Shown: positions 62,274 through 64,000 of the stretch, piece by piece
How positions within the stretch are numbered: position 1 is the first letter of the stretch
Layout: the number at the start of each line of letters is the position of its first letter
Assembly: GCA_003586115.2 (NCBI GenBank)
Contig: QVOM02000073.1
Span: 50,447,712-50,511,711, forward strand
Source: Salvator merianae
Lineage: Eukaryota > Chordata > Lepidosauria > Squamata > Teiidae
Length of the DNA: 64,000 nt
Reading direction: 5' to 3'
Notes under the pieces: generated by a model
What the model was told of the DNA's origin: nothing
The model's input: only the letters and a program-made list of their open reading frames with translations
Databases searched by the model: none
Program-made: the position numbers and the translations under genes

Positions 62274-62368
62274 GCTGCATCCAGACATCACTTACATATT
62301 CTGTTATACTTGGATATTCCAGAATATCCAAATATAGCAGGATAAGTAAGTGATGTCTGGATGCAGTC
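62274..62368. mobile_element. Palindromic MITE, hairpin family (copy 3, best preserved)
   Basis: 95 bp that folds into one long stem: GCTGCATCCAGACATCACTT at the left pairs with AAGTGATGTCTGGATGCAG-type sequence at the right, and CTTGGATATTCC with AGAATATCCAA at the centre. Confidence 0.92.
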
Positions 62369-62387
62369 TAAGATAGGTAGAAAAAAA

Positions 62388-62856
62388 TGGCCTTGTCACA
62401 TTTTCCACCTTAGAATGGGATAATTCTAATGCCAGTAGCCATGCCTGATCCTCGCCATGGCAGTGGCCAAGAAGCAACTAGCCACTGTCATGGTGACCAG
62501 CAGTGCCACACAGTGCACAGGTGTGCACAGGCACAATCACCCAATTGGGCCTGAATGATCCGTGTATCACTGTTTCTGATCACACAGGCCTGATGGAGCC
62601 CAATTGCCCAATCATGCAGGCCCAATCAGTGCATCGCACAGGCCTGGACTCTGTAACACCAGGTAAATGCAAATACACCTTATTAGGAGGTGACTATCAC
62701 CTGATAAGGTTGTGGAACACTAATTAGTGCTCCATAGGTATCCGTAATCAGGAGCGGCTGTAGTCTGCTCCTGGCTGTTTGAGCCTCTGCAAGCTGCAGG
62801 TGCATTTGGCTAGCAAGCATGCTTGACACTTGCTAGCAGCAAGTGTGAAAAGGCCC
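62388..62856 (+). mobile_element. MITE, family A
   Basis: Left TGGCCTTGTCACATTTTCCA with TTAGAATGGGATAATT, right CAAGTGTGAAAAGGCCC. Core TGTGGAACACTAATTAGTGC at about 62710, then GCTAGCAAGCATGCTTGACA. It sits 20 bp from the palindromic MITE. Confidence 0.88.
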
Positions 62857-62939
62857 AACAAGTAGCAGCTCCTCATCATCTGTTATATGATGTACCATGT
62901 CTATATCATTGGCCATGATAACTGGACCTAAAGGTGAAG

Positions 62940-63030
62940 CAAGGAGGTCTAGTAGCACCTTAGAGACTAATAAAGAGAAAGTTGATAACATGAGCTTTTG
63001 TAGACTAAGCCTATTTCATCAGATGCTCAC
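62940..63030 (+). repeat. Fragment of a high-copy amniote interspersed repeat
   Basis: GGTCTAGTAGCACCTTAGAG, then ACTAATAAAG, GAGCTTTTGTAGACTAAGCC and TTTCATCAGATGC. I recognise this phrase order from many reptile sequences but cannot name its class with confidence. Confidence 0.5.
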
Positions 63031-63089
63031 TAGCACAGTGTATCCACATTTTTCAGAAGCCCAAGAGATCAGGAGTATCTGCAGACCCT

Positions 63090-63400
63090 CCCGATCCCTA
63101 CTAGCTGTGGACAACCAGGAGCAAATGGACTGTTCTCAATAAACAGCATTCACACCTACTTCCAAGTGCAAATGTTGCAGACTACAGCACAGCTGCAGCT
63201 GAGGCTGAGGCTGCGTAGTTGCATGGCATGTCTCCGGTTGCCATGACAGTGGCCAGCCATTTCCACCCATGGTGGATGGCTATCATTCACACTGAGAGTG
63301 CTGGAAGTCCTGTTCCGGGTGGTTCTAGCCCTCACAGTACAGATGGCCACTGCATCATAGGGACCGTTCTGCCTTAGAATGGGATAGCAGCAATGAATAT
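63090..63400 (-). mobile_element. MITE, family A, worn
   Basis: A reverse-oriented relative of 38560-38862: CTAGCTGTGGACAACCAGGA, ATTCACACCTACTTCCAAGT, GCATGGCATGTCTCC...CCATGACAGTGGCC, then GACCGTTCTGCCTTAGAATG near the end. Confidence 0.55.
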
Positions 63401-63718
63401 TCAATTCAGTGGGAAGTTCCCAGCACATACTGACATCAGCAAATGGAGTCAAAGGGTGCAGAAAACCTCAAGGATAATCAACTGTGCATTGCTCCTTGGT
63501 CAGTACTGGAGTGAGCCATTATGAATGGCTCCCTCAATGTCCAGTTAACTGAACCCACTAGTACCCATCAGTGTTAGGTCAGGCTGCTTCAGCCCTCAGG
63601 CAGCAAAAACATCTCAATACTTCAAAGTGGAAGAGATAGCTCAGATCTCTTCCTTTGGTTCAGTAGTAATTTCAGCAATGACCTGATATAATTCATTCAA
63701 ACAGCAAAAATACACACA

Positions 63719-64000
63719 GGGCCTTTCTACACAGACCTTTAATCTGGATTAAGAGTCCATGTAGTACACTTCTAGGCCTTGTGTATCTTCATGTTAGTGC
63801 AGATCTATCAGGCCTCACCACCCGCTGGTTCACTCCGTCTGCATGAGACAGGACGTGATCTGGATTAAGGAAGCCCTTAATCCAGATCACTGGTAGCCCT
63901 GATTAATCCAGAATACAGGAAGGCATCTACTTTTATACCCCACAATGCACCCTCAGGATGTGATGCCAGATCCTTGGGAAAAAATGGGGGCAGACAAAAG
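63719..64000. mobile_element. MITE, family C-like, cut by the window edge
   Basis: Left end GGGCCTTTCTACACAGACC. It contains a perfect 16-bp-arm hairpin GTGATCTGGATTAAGG / CCTTAATCCAGATCAC at about 63856-63891 with a 3- to 4-nt loop. The right end is outside the window. Confidence 0.75.

Overview
The window is vertebrate nuclear DNA, almost certainly from a reptile and most likely a squamate (lizard or snake). The evidence is one spliced vertebrate gene, mostly AT-rich non-coding DNA, many microsatellites, and remnants of CR1, L1, RTE/BovB-like and L2-like LINEs, tRNA-derived SINEs and abundant short DNA transposons (MITEs). No prokaryotic-style genes, rRNA, tRNA genes or CRISPR arrays are visible. 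Nearly all open frames are chance or repeat-derived.

The one gene I can support is the 5' half of CXCL14 on the minus strand. Exon 1 (7270-7333) encodes the start codon and signal peptide, and exon 2 (6179-6284) encodes the CXC motif and third cysteine of the mature chemokine. Both have consensus splice sites and compatible phase. Exons 3 and 4 are not recognisable in 1-6178 and probably lie beyond the left edge. A TATA-like, CpG-containing promoter sits near 7550-7640. In human the DNA upstream of CXCL14 is a long gene-poor interval towards SLC25A48, so 7.6-64 kb here is probably the equivalent intergenic (possibly regulatory) DNA. That is inference from synteny I remember, not something the sequence proves.

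Layout: 1-6178 is intron 2 with MITE, SINE and hairpin insertions. 6179-7640 holds exons 2 and 1, the 5'UTR and the promoter. 7.6-18 kb is comparatively poor in recognisable transposons, with an inverted repeat at 10.6-11.0 kb and a 158-bp polypyrimidine tract at 16.2 kb. 18-32 kb is rich in MITEs and contains a direct segmental duplication (23.2-24.1 and 25.6-26.5 kb), an RTE/BovB-like LINE remnant and two hAT-type elements with intact 8-bp target duplications. 33.7-38.9 kb holds CR1, L2-like and L1 remnants with nested insertions. 40-64 kb alternates unassigned DNA with further MITEs, an L1 remnant (50.7-52.1 kb) and a GC/CpG-rich MITE (55.3-55.9 kb).

The most unusual structures are a 780-bp hAT-type element made of a chain of long hairpins (30531-31310), a set of MITEs with GGGCC-type ends flanked by matching 3-bp duplications, and the segmental duplication whose breakpoint falls inside a MITE. 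I found no convincing novel multi-gene system.
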